Source: Gamarada debralockiae
Taxonomy: Eukaryota > Ascomycota > Leotiomycetes > Helotiales > Hyphodiscaceae
DNA length: 64,000 bases
Assembly (NCBI GenBank): GCA_002803225.1
Contig: NXFV01001589.1
Location: 97,081-161,080 of the forward strand
Reading direction: 5' to 3'
Shown: positions 1 to 9,974 of the stretch, piece by piece
Position numbering within the stretch: position 1 is the first letter of the stretch
Layout: every line of letters starts with the position of its first letter
Program-made: the position numbers and the translations under genes
The notes under the pieces: model-generated
What the model was told of the DNA's origin: nothing
The model's input: the letters and a program-made list of their open reading frames with translations, nothing else
The model's database searches: none

Positions 1-216
1 CTGTTGGCGATGATGGAGGAAAGAAGTTGGACTGGATGGTTTTCCGTCAGGGTTCCTGTTGGGACCAACCCCATTCTCTCTACTAGGACTTGTGGTCTCT
101 GCCACTTGCTAGGGTGTGGAGAATTGGTACCGGCCTTACGAAGTGGCTAGTTGAGATCTCAAAAACTAGCACTCTTCGTAGCTTGGTTCTGTTTGGCATA
201 CGAATTAGCATGGTGA

Positions 217-609
217 ATACTATCTTCGACTATTGGCACCACCGGAGGGACTTGGAAGAAGTCTCGAGCCCCTGAGCCGTTCAATAGAAAGGATCTGAGA
301 GCGTTCATTGAAGGCGGAGAAATTTCAATCCACGACGTGAATCCCGATCACGCAATCAACAATGCGAGAACTATCTTCGGCACAGAGCGTGGTCAACTGG
401 GCAGCGGCCATCGAAAGATCGGAGTTGGCGATGAGATTTGCCTCCTATATGGCGGCAGAACTTTAGATGTTATTCGACCAATCGGGGAGGAGAAAAAGCA
501 GCCTATATTCCAGTTTGTGGGCGATTGCTATGTACCTGATCCAATGCGAGGACGGGTTCTCGAGGATCTGGGAGAGGGCAAACTGCGCAATGAGTGGATT
601 GACTTGTGA
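217..609 (+). pseudogene. 3' remnant of a HET-domain (heterokaryon incompatibility) protein gene
   Basis: One frame is open from just after a stop at 214-216 to the TGA at 607-609. The translation matches the C-terminal module typical of fungal HET-domain proteins: a 'GDEICLLYGGRTLDVIRP' segment (normally a G-D-x-[IV]-x-[VL]-x-x-G-G-x-x-x-x-x-[LV]-R-P pattern) followed by 'FQFVGDCYVPDPMRG', the usual VGE-CYV-GIMxGE-like tail. No start codon, HET domain (SHTW, WIDA/CIDQ) or obvious acceptor is visible upstream. Other frames in 1-216 are interrupted (stop at 139-141), so the rest of the gene is decayed or lies outside the window. It could be the last exon of a gene beginning upstream, but the stops in 1-216 make a relic more likely. 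The assignment rests on the family tail pattern only. Confidence 0.55.
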
Positions 610-1659
610 TGAGGAGTCGGAGAATTGCGAAAGGTATTGGCTTCTTGAATGGAGTGAGGATTCCTAGGCTACTATAATAATAGGTTGGAGCATCATTGGA
701 ATCTAGGGACAAGGTGTAGGAATCAATCCTCACCTCATCTGGTCCTCAATGAGTCCAGTAGATTCAAGGTCCTGGTTGCCTTGAAAGCTGAGTTTCAGTT
801 AATAGTACATAGTATCTGAGAGCCTTTGGTGCGTTGAGAGGGACTGTGGAATTGTCGTGACAAGTCCTTCGATCGAGAGCAAGTTCTGACGAGGTGGACT
901 AGTATCTCGTCTGGTTTGACCGTCACAAATTCTTTCTCTACGTTACTTTGTTCAGTTTCCAGGGAGGACTACTCATGGTGTTTTACCGATGCTACCTGGA
1001 CACAGAGAGAACTGGCGCATATTGCCAAGTGACGTTCCTGTGCGAGGCGTCATGCTTCAGGTGTGACTTCGTGTATGCATGAAGAAAGTCTCTGCCCGGC
1101 TTTTTCGATTGTGCCCCGCATTTATCAATCTCTTTTGGACCCCAAGTTACGAGCAAGAGTAAGCTTATTTGAGGAACGATGAAAGCTTTTGCGTTTATGG
1201 TCAACGTAGGCTGATTTGTGGATTTCTGAGTCCACAGCCCCTGTCTCCTGGTATAGGCTGATTTGCTTACTTCCTGTTGCAGCAATGCTGCAAGACTAAG
1301 CTTATGCGCGACATACAAGCATCCGGAGTCAAGTGATAGGACGTCGTATTGGCTCACATCTCAGCCCTATGGGATGTTTCTTCGTAGACTCCACACCCCT
1401 GAGGAAGAGTAGGCTTTCGTTAGTTGGTTTCTAGGCTTTGCTTGGACCCTTGTTGAAGGATTCTGACAGAGACTACGACTGTGTAGTGGAGCAGTGGATC
1501 TGCTCGACTCTCAGATTGCTGTGAGATGATGGTTGCATCCTTCAATGTCTTTCGATTTACGTATATAACGACAAAGACCATACATTCCTTATCTTCTCGG
1601 TCAATAAAACTCCACCTTCGCCCACTACCTAATCTACTTATCAATAATCAATTCTCAAC
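610..1659. other. Intergenic, no supported gene
   Basis: Only short overlapping open frames without recognisable protein character are present (for example 992-1357 on the minus strand). The last ~100 bases are pyrimidine-rich with a CAATAATCAATTCTCAAC leader just before the GMC oxidoreductase ATG, consistent with its 5' UTR. Confidence 0.5.
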
Positions 1660-3693
1660 ATGTCTAACGAAAGGTGGGACGGAGAAGTCAACGAAGGATA
1701 CGAATATGTAATTATTGGCTCAGGTCCGGGAGGAGGACCTCTTGCAGCGAACCTCGCCCGTCATGGCCACAAAGTCCTTCTCCTCGAGGCCGGCGATGAC
1801 CAAGGTCAGAACCTGAACCAAAAGATCCCCATGTTTTGGTCTGCCGCCTCTGAAGACCCAACAATGAGATGGGACTTCTTCGTCAAGCATTACGCAGACG
1901 AGAAGCAAGCTGCGAAGGATCCGAAAATGACCTGGGAAACGCCTGAAGGTAGCATTTTCGTCGGTTTGGATCCACCTGCGGGTTCCAAGCAAAAGGGTAT
2001 ATATTATCCTCGCGCTGGTACCTTGGGCGGTTGTGCCACACATAATGGCTTGGTTGCAATTCTTCCTCACGACTCGGATTGGCAACACATTGTCGATATA
2101 ACTGGAGACGAATCTTAGAATCCCAAGCAAATGCGGCGATGCTTCGAGCGTTTGGAACGCTGTCACTATCTCCCAGAAGGAACCCCAGGACATGGATTCG
2201 GTGGTTGGCTCGAGACTGAACATATTGATCCCATAATGCTGGAGTCTACCGAGCCAATCCTCGCAGCAGCTGTTGCAGCCACTGGTCATCACTGTCGTTG
2301 CATCTCAAAAGGCCCAGCAAAGGGTCTGATTCCAGACGTAAATGCCCTGCATCCTCAGCGAACGGACGGAGTCTACGAAATGACTCTTCAGATGAGCAAG
2401 GACGCCCGAAGAAGCAGTCCCCGTAACTTCCTTGTCGCGACTGCCAATGCGAAAAATGCCGACGGCTCGAAGAAATACCCACTCTATATCCGAACTCATA
2501 GCTTTGCGACAAAAGTTCTCTTTGATGAGCCCCGACAAGGTCATAATCCGAGAGCCGTTGGAGTAGAGTTCTTGGAGGGTGCGAGCCTATACAAAGCCGA
2601 TCCGAGATTCGACTCACGCAGAGCTGGCATCAAGAAGCGTGTTATGATATCACGAGAAGTCATCGTTGCAGGCGGGGCCTTCAATACACCTCAGATCCTC
2701 AAGCTTAGTGGAATCGGCCCCAAAGCAGAACTTGAGAAGTTCCATATTCCGATCGTCGTTGACCTCCCAGGTGTTGGGACGAATCTCCAAGACAACTACG
2801 AATTCAGCGTCGTCAGTCAGTCTCCAGAGAACTCCTCCCTCTTCAAAAATAGCAGTTTCGGCATAGCTGGTGATCAATCTATGGCCCAATGGAACAAGGG
2901 GTTCGGACCATATAAAGGAGATGGTTTGGCTGCTGGTGTTTTGAAGCATTCCACCGTTTCTAGGGGCGATGAGGATCTCTTCCTGTTCGGCGGCCCTATC
3001 TCTTTCACCGGATTCTTTCCTGGATATTCGAGAACAGGCTTCAGCTCATTCGCTGATTTCACTTGGGATATTCTAAAAGTTCACCCGCAGAACCAGGCTG
3101 GCACCGTCAAGTTGAGATCCAAGGATCCTCACGACACACCTGAAATCAACTTCAACTTCTTCAAAGAGAACGCGGACCATGACCTCACTGCTATGACTGA
3201 AGGTGTGGAATTGGCTCGTAAGATTTTTGATGGAGTGCCAAAACCGATTGGTCCATTTACTGAGCAGGAGCCTGGAGTCTCTGTCAATTCAATCGCTGAG
3301 ATCAAGAGAACGATTAAGAATGAGGCTTTCAGTCACCATGCCACGAGTACCTGCGCAATTGGTGGCGACGATAATGCGATGGCCTGTCTTGACTCCCGAT
3401 TTAGGGTACGAGGCGTCGAGGGCTTGCGGGTTGTTGATGCGTCTGTATTTCCACGTGTACCAGGAAGTTTTCCGACCCTCCCCATTTATATGGTGAGCGA
3501 GAAGGCGACTGACTGCATCTTGGAGGACATCAGAATGGATGATGTGGTCCTAGATGGCATCCTTGATGACGAGGTTCTCGTTGAGGATGCAGAGGAGGAC
3601 AGAATCGTGTGGCAACAGGAGAAACAAAGCAACGGAAAGCGCAAGGCTAAAGAGAAAAATGGGCATGGAAGCAAACGGACTCGCTCTTCGTGA
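1660..3693 (+). pseudogene. GMC oxidoreductase (glucose-methanol-choline family), interrupted by one in-frame TAG
   Basis: FAD-dependent GMC oxidoreductase, typically an alcohol or aryl-alcohol oxidase/dehydrogenase or choline dehydrogenase-like enzyme; the substrate cannot be inferred. ATG at 1660; residues ~17-45 carry the Rossmann GxGxxGG and the downstream LLEAG acid that binds ADP. 'AGGAFNTPQILKLSGIG' is the second GMC signature. The C-terminal catalytic region has 'SHHATSTCAIGG' and 'DASVFPRVPGSFPTLPIYMVSEKA'. The same frame runs from 1660 to 3693 with one break, TAG at 2116-2118, directly before NPKQMRRCFERLE; family members have Trp there (SWNPDNMR). TGG to TAG explains the break, and no plausible intron removes it. 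The last ~50 residues are an unusual acidic then Lys/Arg-rich tail. It is either a recent nonsense allele, a sequencing error, or a readthrough gene. Family identification is secure; functionality is not. Confidence 0.88.
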
Positions 3694-5061
3694 TTCAAGT
3701 CGATTGATCGATCCTTTTGAATGATTTGGAATGAAGAAGGATCCGGACAAACGGCGAGACTTTGTAAACAGTCGCTCATTCAAATTGAACAATTCTTAGC
3801 AATAATTTGACTTACCTGATTAATAACGGCGTGAAACTCTCACAACCTTGTGAGCAACTCTTCTTAGCCTCCTCTCTCAATTCGTCCCGTCCACATCAAA
3901 TAGTACCTCCTTGCCCAAATTGATCCTCGTCCAATGCTTTCTGTCTAGATTTGATATGCTTCCTGTACTTCTTCTGGATAAAATAGTTCGCTGTCAAAGC
4001 TATCATGGTAACGTTCCTTTTGAACATGTTCAACACTCATCCATTTTGAATGACTGAAATTGAAGATATTAAGAGCAGAGAACTTCTCGAAGTCACGCGA
4101 TTTTTTGGCGTATCGAGTGGTTGATTTCTTAAGTGTCGCGAAAATCGCTCAACTGGGAAGGGAGTGAAGCTATTCCCAGATGAAAAGTCTTATGAAAATG
4201 ACATGTCGGCAGAAATTTCATGGGTGTTTGCCTGTGAGACTTCTCATTTATGAACCTGAGAATTTTGAGTTTCATCTAGATTGGCGATGCATCCCATGAT
4301 GACGAGGCGCTCAGAAAACGCCACAGGCTCATGCAGATCATCCATACTTCTGGTACCAAATCATGTTACATGGCTTGGAAAGATGACCTTGTGGCTGCGG
4401 CAATGCAGCCCGCCACCCGCTAGTTCATACCTGGCCTGCTGTGAGGACATTTTTGAACCGTCGTCGAGAAATGTTGCGATTCAAGATCCCGCACTCGGCA
4501 AGGGCAGCATCTCCGAGTTTCGAGTGGTTGGTGGTTCCAGTGTGGGGTAATACGAGCAAGGAGAGCTTCGTGGACGATCGAAATATGGGATTCTGTCGCG
4601 GGGTCGATTTGAGTTACCTTGCGAGAAAATCGACTTGCTGAAGCTATCGCAGTCGATGGCACGACGGCTCCCCTTTAAGTCGATGCCATCCCGTCGATCA
4701 ACGTTTAGTAGTCTAGCCTGATCATATGCGATCTTTTTGAGGAAGATTCGATTCATGGCGGATTTTTGGGCAATCATCTTAACCGCCTGGAGAATGGCTC
4801 TATCTCAGAATATGGGAAGATCAGTAGTAACCATTTCTCTTGTTGCCGCACCGTCATGCTTTTGCCTCGACGACAATTGACTGGTACATTGTTCGTACTA
4901 CATTTAGGTGTTACTTACCATTTACCACGGCAAAATACCTCGGGCTTCGAGGTTGCCTTCAAGTACAGCAGCTTCCCCAGCTGTCTCCCTAGTCAAAACC
5001 TCTAGCATTTACGGAAACACTTCCATAGCCTTCGAAACCCTCAACTTCACAAAACGCAACT
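3694..5061. other. Mostly non-coding stretch between two damaged genes
   Basis: No gene is recognisable apart from the weak minus-strand small ORF at 3896-4027. Other open frames are short, overlap on both strands and look random. The final 60 bases have an AC-rich leader directly before the ATG of the transporter relic. Confidence 0.45.
3896..4027 (-). CDS. Possible 43-residue basic ORF or 3' exon
   Basis: A minus-strand frame from ATG at 4025-4027 to TGA at 3896-3898 gives a peptide with a short hydrophobic stretch (MIALTANYF) followed by a Lys/Arg-rich segment (IQKKYRKHIKSRQK) and a short acidic tail. The composition resembles the C-terminal exon of a small tail-anchored protein more than random sequence, but no family is recognised and no upstream exon was found. 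It converges on the GMC gene, 200 bases from its stop. It may be spurious. Confidence 0.2.
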   Translation of the reverse strand: MFKRNVTMIALTANYFIQKKYRKHIKSRQKALDEDQFGQGGTI

Positions 5062-6150
5062 ATGTCGGTGCCATCCGGTGACCTCGATCATGCCAAGAGC
5101 GCTCCTCTTCAACACGCCCAAACCCTGAGCAGACATCCCGAATTCTTCGAAAAACTCTTCCTCAACCCTCAGACCAAAGTTTCCGGAGATTTGTGGAAGA
5201 CTTTTGCAATTCCAACCCTGTGGCCCTTGTTGGATTCGGAGTTGCTCTTACCTCGCTCTCGGCGCGTTGATGGGATGGAGAGGCTCGGATGAAACAAAAT
5301 TGGATGCAGCAAATATGTACGTGGCTGAGATTCTTGAGTAAGAAGATGTTGCGATTACTGACTACGATTAGTGACGTTTATCTCTGGTTTGGCGGATTGT
5401 TGGTCGAGCTCGCTGGTCTTTTCGAATTCTTCCTCGACAACACATCTGCCCTTCATCCTCTTCGCTGGCTATGGGAAGAATACCTGCTTCACAAACCCAA
5501 AACACAGCGTTGATAACGATATGGGGTGACGGTCCCTGACATATGCCGCCACAAGCAGCCTCGATGACAGTAAATGCGACTTAGGCCCAGTTATGCTGCC
5601 AGCTTCGGACCTTAATTGTCACACTTGGTACCCCTGCTAACTTTCAGTCTAGGATTTGAGGTCTTTTTCATTACAGTTCTGACCTTCATATTCCTCGTCA
5701 GTTCCTTCCGTGGCAACCTAGCGTTCGTCCTCGTCCTTCTCGGGGCGTTGATTGCCTTCGCACTTCTCTCAGCTGCGCTCTTTGTCGAGGCCCGGGCTCT
5801 TTGATCGCTGGGTGCCGCTCAAGTTTATGAAGCCATGGGTAATGCAGACGCTGCTGTAACAGCACTTGACGCAGGCGAGAACAGATTGAATCTTGCTCTC
5901 AAGCTCATCACTGTACGTTGATCCAGCTCTGTGTCTCTGGAGGTTATTTGACTAACAATTCTAGGGTGGTGGCAGTGCATTCTTTGGTGCAGCAATGCTC
6001 GGATGGTACCCGACTTCGGCTATCATGCCTTCGATTGTCGATATCCCTATCCCTATCCCTTTGGCAGTCTTTGATCTTAGTACGGTCATCAAGGGCAAGA
6101 CGGAGCTTGAGCGAGGAAGACAGCTAAGAAGACAGACTGAGCAGGACTGA
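5062..6150 (+). pseudogene. Decayed acetate transporter, GPR1/FUN34/YaaH (Ato) family
   Basis: Ato-family proteins are ~250-300-residue plasma-membrane acetate/ammonium transporters with six TM helices. Recognisable pieces occur in order but in different frames: SGDLWKTFA (5170-5205), NPVALVGFGVALTSLSA (~5211-5262, +1 frame), MGWRGSDETKLDAAN (~5270-5316), VYLWFGGLLVELAG (after 5372), FILFAGYG (~5453), a long hydrophobic block (5620-5790) and the C-terminal VFDLSTVIKG (~6065-6100). Two canonical introns are intact: 5317-5371 (GTACGT, CTGAC, TAG) and 5913-5964 (GTACGT, CTAAC, TAG). Lesions: frame changes near 5215, 5265 and 5450, a stop at ~5512 and TGA at 5802-5804. The retained splice sites and TM hydrophobicity suggest recent decay. 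Several independent breaks make sequencing error unlikely as the only cause. Confidence 0.75.
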
Positions 6151-6764
6151 GAAGAGTGAGCACAGAATACGTGGATGCGGGCCAACTGTGGTTGAGAACT
6201 GGGTGAAGGAGTGCAATCGGGAAATGGGATTGGGAAGTCCTAGAGAGACTTAAGTTGGGGGTTAGGAGTGGATGAATTTCGATACCACAACAATTCTTAT
6301 CGATAGTTGGTGCACTGTGAAATTCCTTCTAGTTATGGATCAAATACCGTATGCGTAAAAACCTTTGCCAGAAATGGAAAGGGGTTCAGGGGTAGAAGCA
6401 CAGACCGTTCCCAGCCTGCCCACATATCTCAATTTGCATCTTCCATGGATAGCTCCCTTCCTTCCCCACACAACGCCAAATCTGCAGAACGCACAAGAAA
6501 CAACATGGGAGCTCTTCACCCTCATCTCCAGATCGAAGAGACCGCAAGGTCATGGGTCGTCGACCCATCAAACTGCCTGCGCGGAATCGCGGGCCGACAC
6601 TTCCTAATCGGGAATACATCTCCCCGCTTGCACCTTGGAGCTCCGATAAGGCTGACCCATCATGGATACGGCTTGAGCCTTTCCAAAAAGGTTCAGCATA
6701 AAGAGCACGTCTTATGCCCAGTTGAAGAGAGTTTGGCGTAGAAACTCTACCCCACAGCTTTGAC
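6151..6764. other. Intergenic, nothing supported
   Basis: A 144-codon open frame at 6307-6741 has no protein-like composition and overlaps equally long frames on the other strand. Probably the terminator of the relic and the promoter/5' UTR of the MOSC gene. Confidence 0.4.
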
Positions 6765-7871
6765 ATGAAGATCACACAGGTAAGATCTTCCTCAATCCTA
6801 GTGATTTATAATTTAATACTGAGCCTCGTGCAGATACACATCTACCCCATCAAGTCGCTGCGAGGGATCTCCCTTCCATCCGCGACCCTCTGCGCACAAG
6901 GCTTAGCCTACGATCGACGATACATCCTTCTCAAGCCCCGCGACAATGGCACTTTCGAGAATATGTTTGTTGGTATCCTGCCCGAAATGTCCCTCTTCCA
7001 TTGCAAGCTCTCCTCGCCCTCAACGTTCACTGTCGAATACCATACGCCAGACCCACCCATGGCACCTCCAACACCCAGCCAAAGTACCACCATCGAGATC
7101 CCCCTCGAGCCCAATTGCGCGGCCCTTCAGAAGATCCAGATTGAAATGCACACCGACCCCTACTACCCCGTCCACCGCATGCCCGATGAGATAAGCAAAT
7201 GGTTCAGCGAATGTTTTGGATACGAGGCTGTATTGGCATACCTTGGCGATGGGTTGGGAATCAAGAAGGACGATGAAAAGGCACGCAACTGGCTATCAGC
7301 CATTAAGCCTATCATACCAAAACAGCTACATGCAGTCAACTTCTCCGACACCGCAGCACTGCTTGTATCATCTGAAGCCTCGCTCGCAGACCTTCATCTC
7401 CGATTACCAGATGGCGAGGAAGCTGTACTCGAGAAATTCCGGCCGAATCTAGTTCTCGACGGCGAGGGGAGGGCATGGGATGAGGATTTCTGGGGCGAGG
7501 TCACCATCTTGCCCTTAGGGGTGCGAATTGTGTTGACGTCGAACTGCGCGCGGTGTACGAGTATCAATGTTGATTTAGAGAAGGGACGGATGGGGGAAGG
7601 AGAGAGCGGGAAGCTGTTGAAGAAGCTGATGCGGGATCGTAGAGTGGATACTGGGAATAAGTGGACGCCGATATTTGGGCGTTATGGCTTTCCTACCCAG
7701 GGTGGGGAAATCAGAGTCGGTGATCAAGTGGTGGTTAGTAAGAGGAATGAAGAGCATACTGTTTGGAGTGAGCCAACATTTCTGTTGAGGAATTTGGGTG
7801 ATGACTGGCTGACTTTGGAAATAGATGGTGTGATGCCCCGCCTTGCCAAGTTCGAGGAAGTGACTGTGTAA
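6765..7871 (+). CDS. MOSC domain-containing protein (MOSC_N + MOSC)
   Basis: Predicted molybdenum-cofactor-binding protein of the MOSC superfamily, related to the C-terminal part of Mo-cofactor sulfurase and to mARC/YcbX reductases. The N-terminal beta-barrel (MOSC_N) reads IHIYPIKSLRGISL then GLAYDRRYILLK. The MOSC core carries the conserved Cys in 'LTSNCARCTSINVD', followed by GRYGFPTQGGEIRVGDQV. The intron at 6780-6833 (GTAAGA...CAG) has a length divisible by three and no stop, so it can be mistaken for coding; splicing gives MKITQ-IHIYPIKSLRG, which fits the family start. Spliced length is about 350 residues. No membrane segment is seen. The most likely role is a Moco-dependent reductase or transferase; the substrate is unknown. 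Confidence 0.85.
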   Translation: MKITQVRSSSILVIYNLILSLVQIHIYPIKSLRGISLPSATLCAQGLAYDRRYILLKPRDNGTFENMFVGILPEMSLFHCKLSSPSTFTVEYHTPDPPMAPPTPSQSTTIEIPLEPNCAALQKIQIEMHTDPYYPVHRMPDEISKWFSECFGYEAVLAYLGDGLGIKKDDEKARNWLSAIKPIIPKQLHAVNFSDTAALLVSSEASLADLHLRLPDGEEAVLEKFRPNLVLDGEGRAWDEDFWGEVTILPLGVRIVLTSNCARCTSINVDLEKGRMGEGESGKLLKKLMRDRRVDTGNKWTPIFGRYGFPTQGGEIRVGDQVVVSKRNEEHTVWSEPTFLLRNLGDDWLTLEIDGVMPRLAKFEEVTV

Positions 7872-9709
7872 CATCTGCGGGATTAAATGACCAAGAATGG
7901 TCATATCTGGAATCCTTTTCTGGGATGATTGCTATTTCATTTCCTAAACGGAAGTTCCAAAATTCAGGATCGGGCGTAGACTTCGCGAAGACTAGGCTGT
8001 TAATACAAGGCTTGCATACATGCCAACTGTCTCTGTGTCATGGCACAGGGCATCGAGCCACGGCAATCGAGTTACATCGGAACCGCTGCCGTGGAAAATA
8101 GCATTGTTTTCATGTGGTATGAGGATGGCCTTATGGTGACGGGACCTGGCATGCCGGGCTGCTGTTACACTGCAGTTGTTGGGAGTTTGTCACAATGTTA
8201 ACGTCGTTCGAGTTTGGGCCGTTGCACGGAATACCCAACGGATTCCGCCTTCTTTTCCTCTCAATGCATGTCCATCTTTTCGATGCAGAGGACATAGTGA
8301 TTATGGAAATCAAGCTCAAGAGACGAGCAAGATATCTCAACAGGTGATTTCATTCTCAAGAAACTCAGATAACCACGTACGCCCACCGTTGTACTTGCGT
8401 ACATACCTCTTGTGTAGTATTTTATTTCGCCGTCGAAGAAGTAAAAAGAAAAGACAATTTTATTCTTCGCAACGAAAATCAGACAAATCCATTCAGACCA
8501 GCTCCATTCAATCTGACACCAAATTCTGATAAAGCAAATAATCCACAATCATACTCCATCGGTTTTCTTTCATGTGTGAGCAAATGGATACAACCTAGCC
8601 AACACAACACACGTGGGTATCACCACAGGTACAAAACTTTTCTAGTCATACGCCTCCCAAAACAAACAGTCGCAGCAGAAAAAAGTCTTTCCGCCCAATC
8701 CGAGGATAATGGAATCAATCAAACAGAAGCACGACGCTGACGAGAGGTCGTTTCAGGACGAAATGGGAAGGCGTGAAAGACCGAAGGAACGCAGGATCGA
8801 ATGCCAAACAGCGAAGCCATGGCCACGTACTCGCGCCTTCTGTATTCGGGCTATATTCTGACAGCAAGTAAGCCAGCAAAAGCAAGCAAGCCATCGGAAT
8901 GCCTAAATAAGTAGTCCAGAGGAGGTTTGTCATTGCCAAGCACCTAGACTTTGCCGGGAATCGAAGTCGCACCAAAAACGTAAGGAAAAAACAGGGGCCA
9001 GAGAACACAAAGTACCGTAGTAATTGGCACATAAGAGAATAGTGGCGGCGTTGTCCGGTTTACCTTTTGTTATCGAAAGACTTCCCTCCTCGCTTCAAAA
9101 ACTCGCCGTCTTTACGCCCAAATACATATTTTCACCTCCCGTTTTCAAAATTCTAAAAAGTTGTACTCAATTTTTTCAGGAATTTTTGGCGGTGATCTCC
9201 GAGTATTCTCTTATGTGCCAATTACTACGGTAGCCATAAACATCGTAAAGTCGTAGAAGTGGGTAGACAGTTGAGTGAGCGGGGAAATGTTCGTCGATTT
9301 CATCTCCCATCCTGAGTACCTGGAGAGGGGGATAACGCAACGGTAGCAAGCCACTAGGGGGAAGTCGCCTAATTTCGGTGATCGCCCTTGCATGTTTGGA
9401 AAGGCTTGCCGAGGACACGCGACACACCAGAGCGACAAGTCAAGTTTGAAGCTGTCATTTTTCTTTGCTGAATGGAAATGTGATGGGCTGCACTATTTAT
9501 GTCAGTGGCCATTTCTGGCTGCATAATACAGAAAATGGGGCTTGAGGGTGGAGATGAAAACGAAATGATCGATAACCCTTGTGAGGGGAGAAACTCGCTT
9601 GGGAGAGAAAGTTCGAGAGGGAAGGAAAGCGAGGTCGGTGGTACTCACCGTGAAACTGCGACGAGGAAATTGAAGGACCAGAACTCCAAAGACGAAGTTG
9701 ATTGACGGA
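7872..9709. other. Non-coding stretch containing a MITE-like element
   Basis: No gene is recognised. It contains the 220-bp inverted-repeat element at 9013-9232 and, towards the end, the probable 3' UTR of the small Cys-rich gene on the minus strand. The open frames here are short and look random; two of them simply read through the two repeat arms. Confidence 0.45.
9013..9232. mobile_element. MITE-like element with perfect 29-bp terminal inverted repeats
   Basis: Positions 9013-9041 and 9204-9232 are exact reverse complements over 29 bases (starting TACCGTAGTAATTGG). The match stops abruptly on both sides. Each arm begins and ends with TA, so the structure can be read as 27-bp inverted repeats flanked by a TA target duplication, the hallmark of Tc1/mariner-type insertions. 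The 162-bp interior is non-coding. A 29-bp perfect palindrome at this spacing is very unlikely by chance. The perfect arms suggest a young, probably non-autonomous copy. Confidence 0.65.
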
Positions 9710-9874
9710 TTAGACTTTGTTGGTGCAAGGACGGCAAGTCTTCAGCTTGCAGTACTTGCACTCGAAGATATACCAGTGGGGCCCAGAATGACACATTGAG
9801 CAGACCCATTGGATGAGCGTCGACTCAGACTTGAGGAGGTTGAATGAGTGGTGACAATAGCCTGGGATGGCCAT
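9710..9874 (-). CDS. Small Cys-rich, probably zinc-binding protein (54 aa)
   Basis: ATG at 9872-9874 (minus) to TAA at 9710-9712. The 54-residue product begins MAIPGYCHHSFNLL and has Cys pairs in the pattern C-x2-C (VCSMC), C-x2-C (CKYC) and C-x2-C (CRPC), with His residues (CHH, CHSGPHW) that could complete one or two zinc sites. A well-formed intron lies in the 5' UTR at 9920-9974 (minus: GTACGTACT...CTGACC...TTTTTAG), supporting a transcribed gene. The composition is far from random and looks like a conserved fungal zinc-knuckle microprotein, but I do not recognise the family. The upstream leader has no obvious in-frame extension of the same character. Role unknown; DNA/RNA or protein binding is possible. 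Confidence 0.6.
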   Translation of the reverse strand: MAIPGYCHHSFNLLKSESTLIQWVCSMCHSGPHWYIFECKYCKLKTCRPCTNKV

Positions 9875-9974
9875 TTTGAAGGGAGCAAAAGTTGAGGAGA
9901 CGAAGCTGGGAGCTGAACTCTAAAAACGCTTGGTCAGTGGAGATACATGATTTCTGGAAACGAATAGTACGTAC

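Noticed and set aside
992..1357. 121-codon minus-strand frame
   Set aside because: No conserved motif; lies in the probable promoter region of the GMC gene.
2100..2130. An intron that would remove the GMC stop codon
   Set aside because: The frame is the same on both sides and family residues are continuous (GDES-x-NPKQMRR); no GT-AG pair removes only the stop.
6307..6741. 144-codon frame before the MOSC gene
   Set aside because: Overlapping frames of equal length on both strands, none protein-like; probably 5' flanking DNA.
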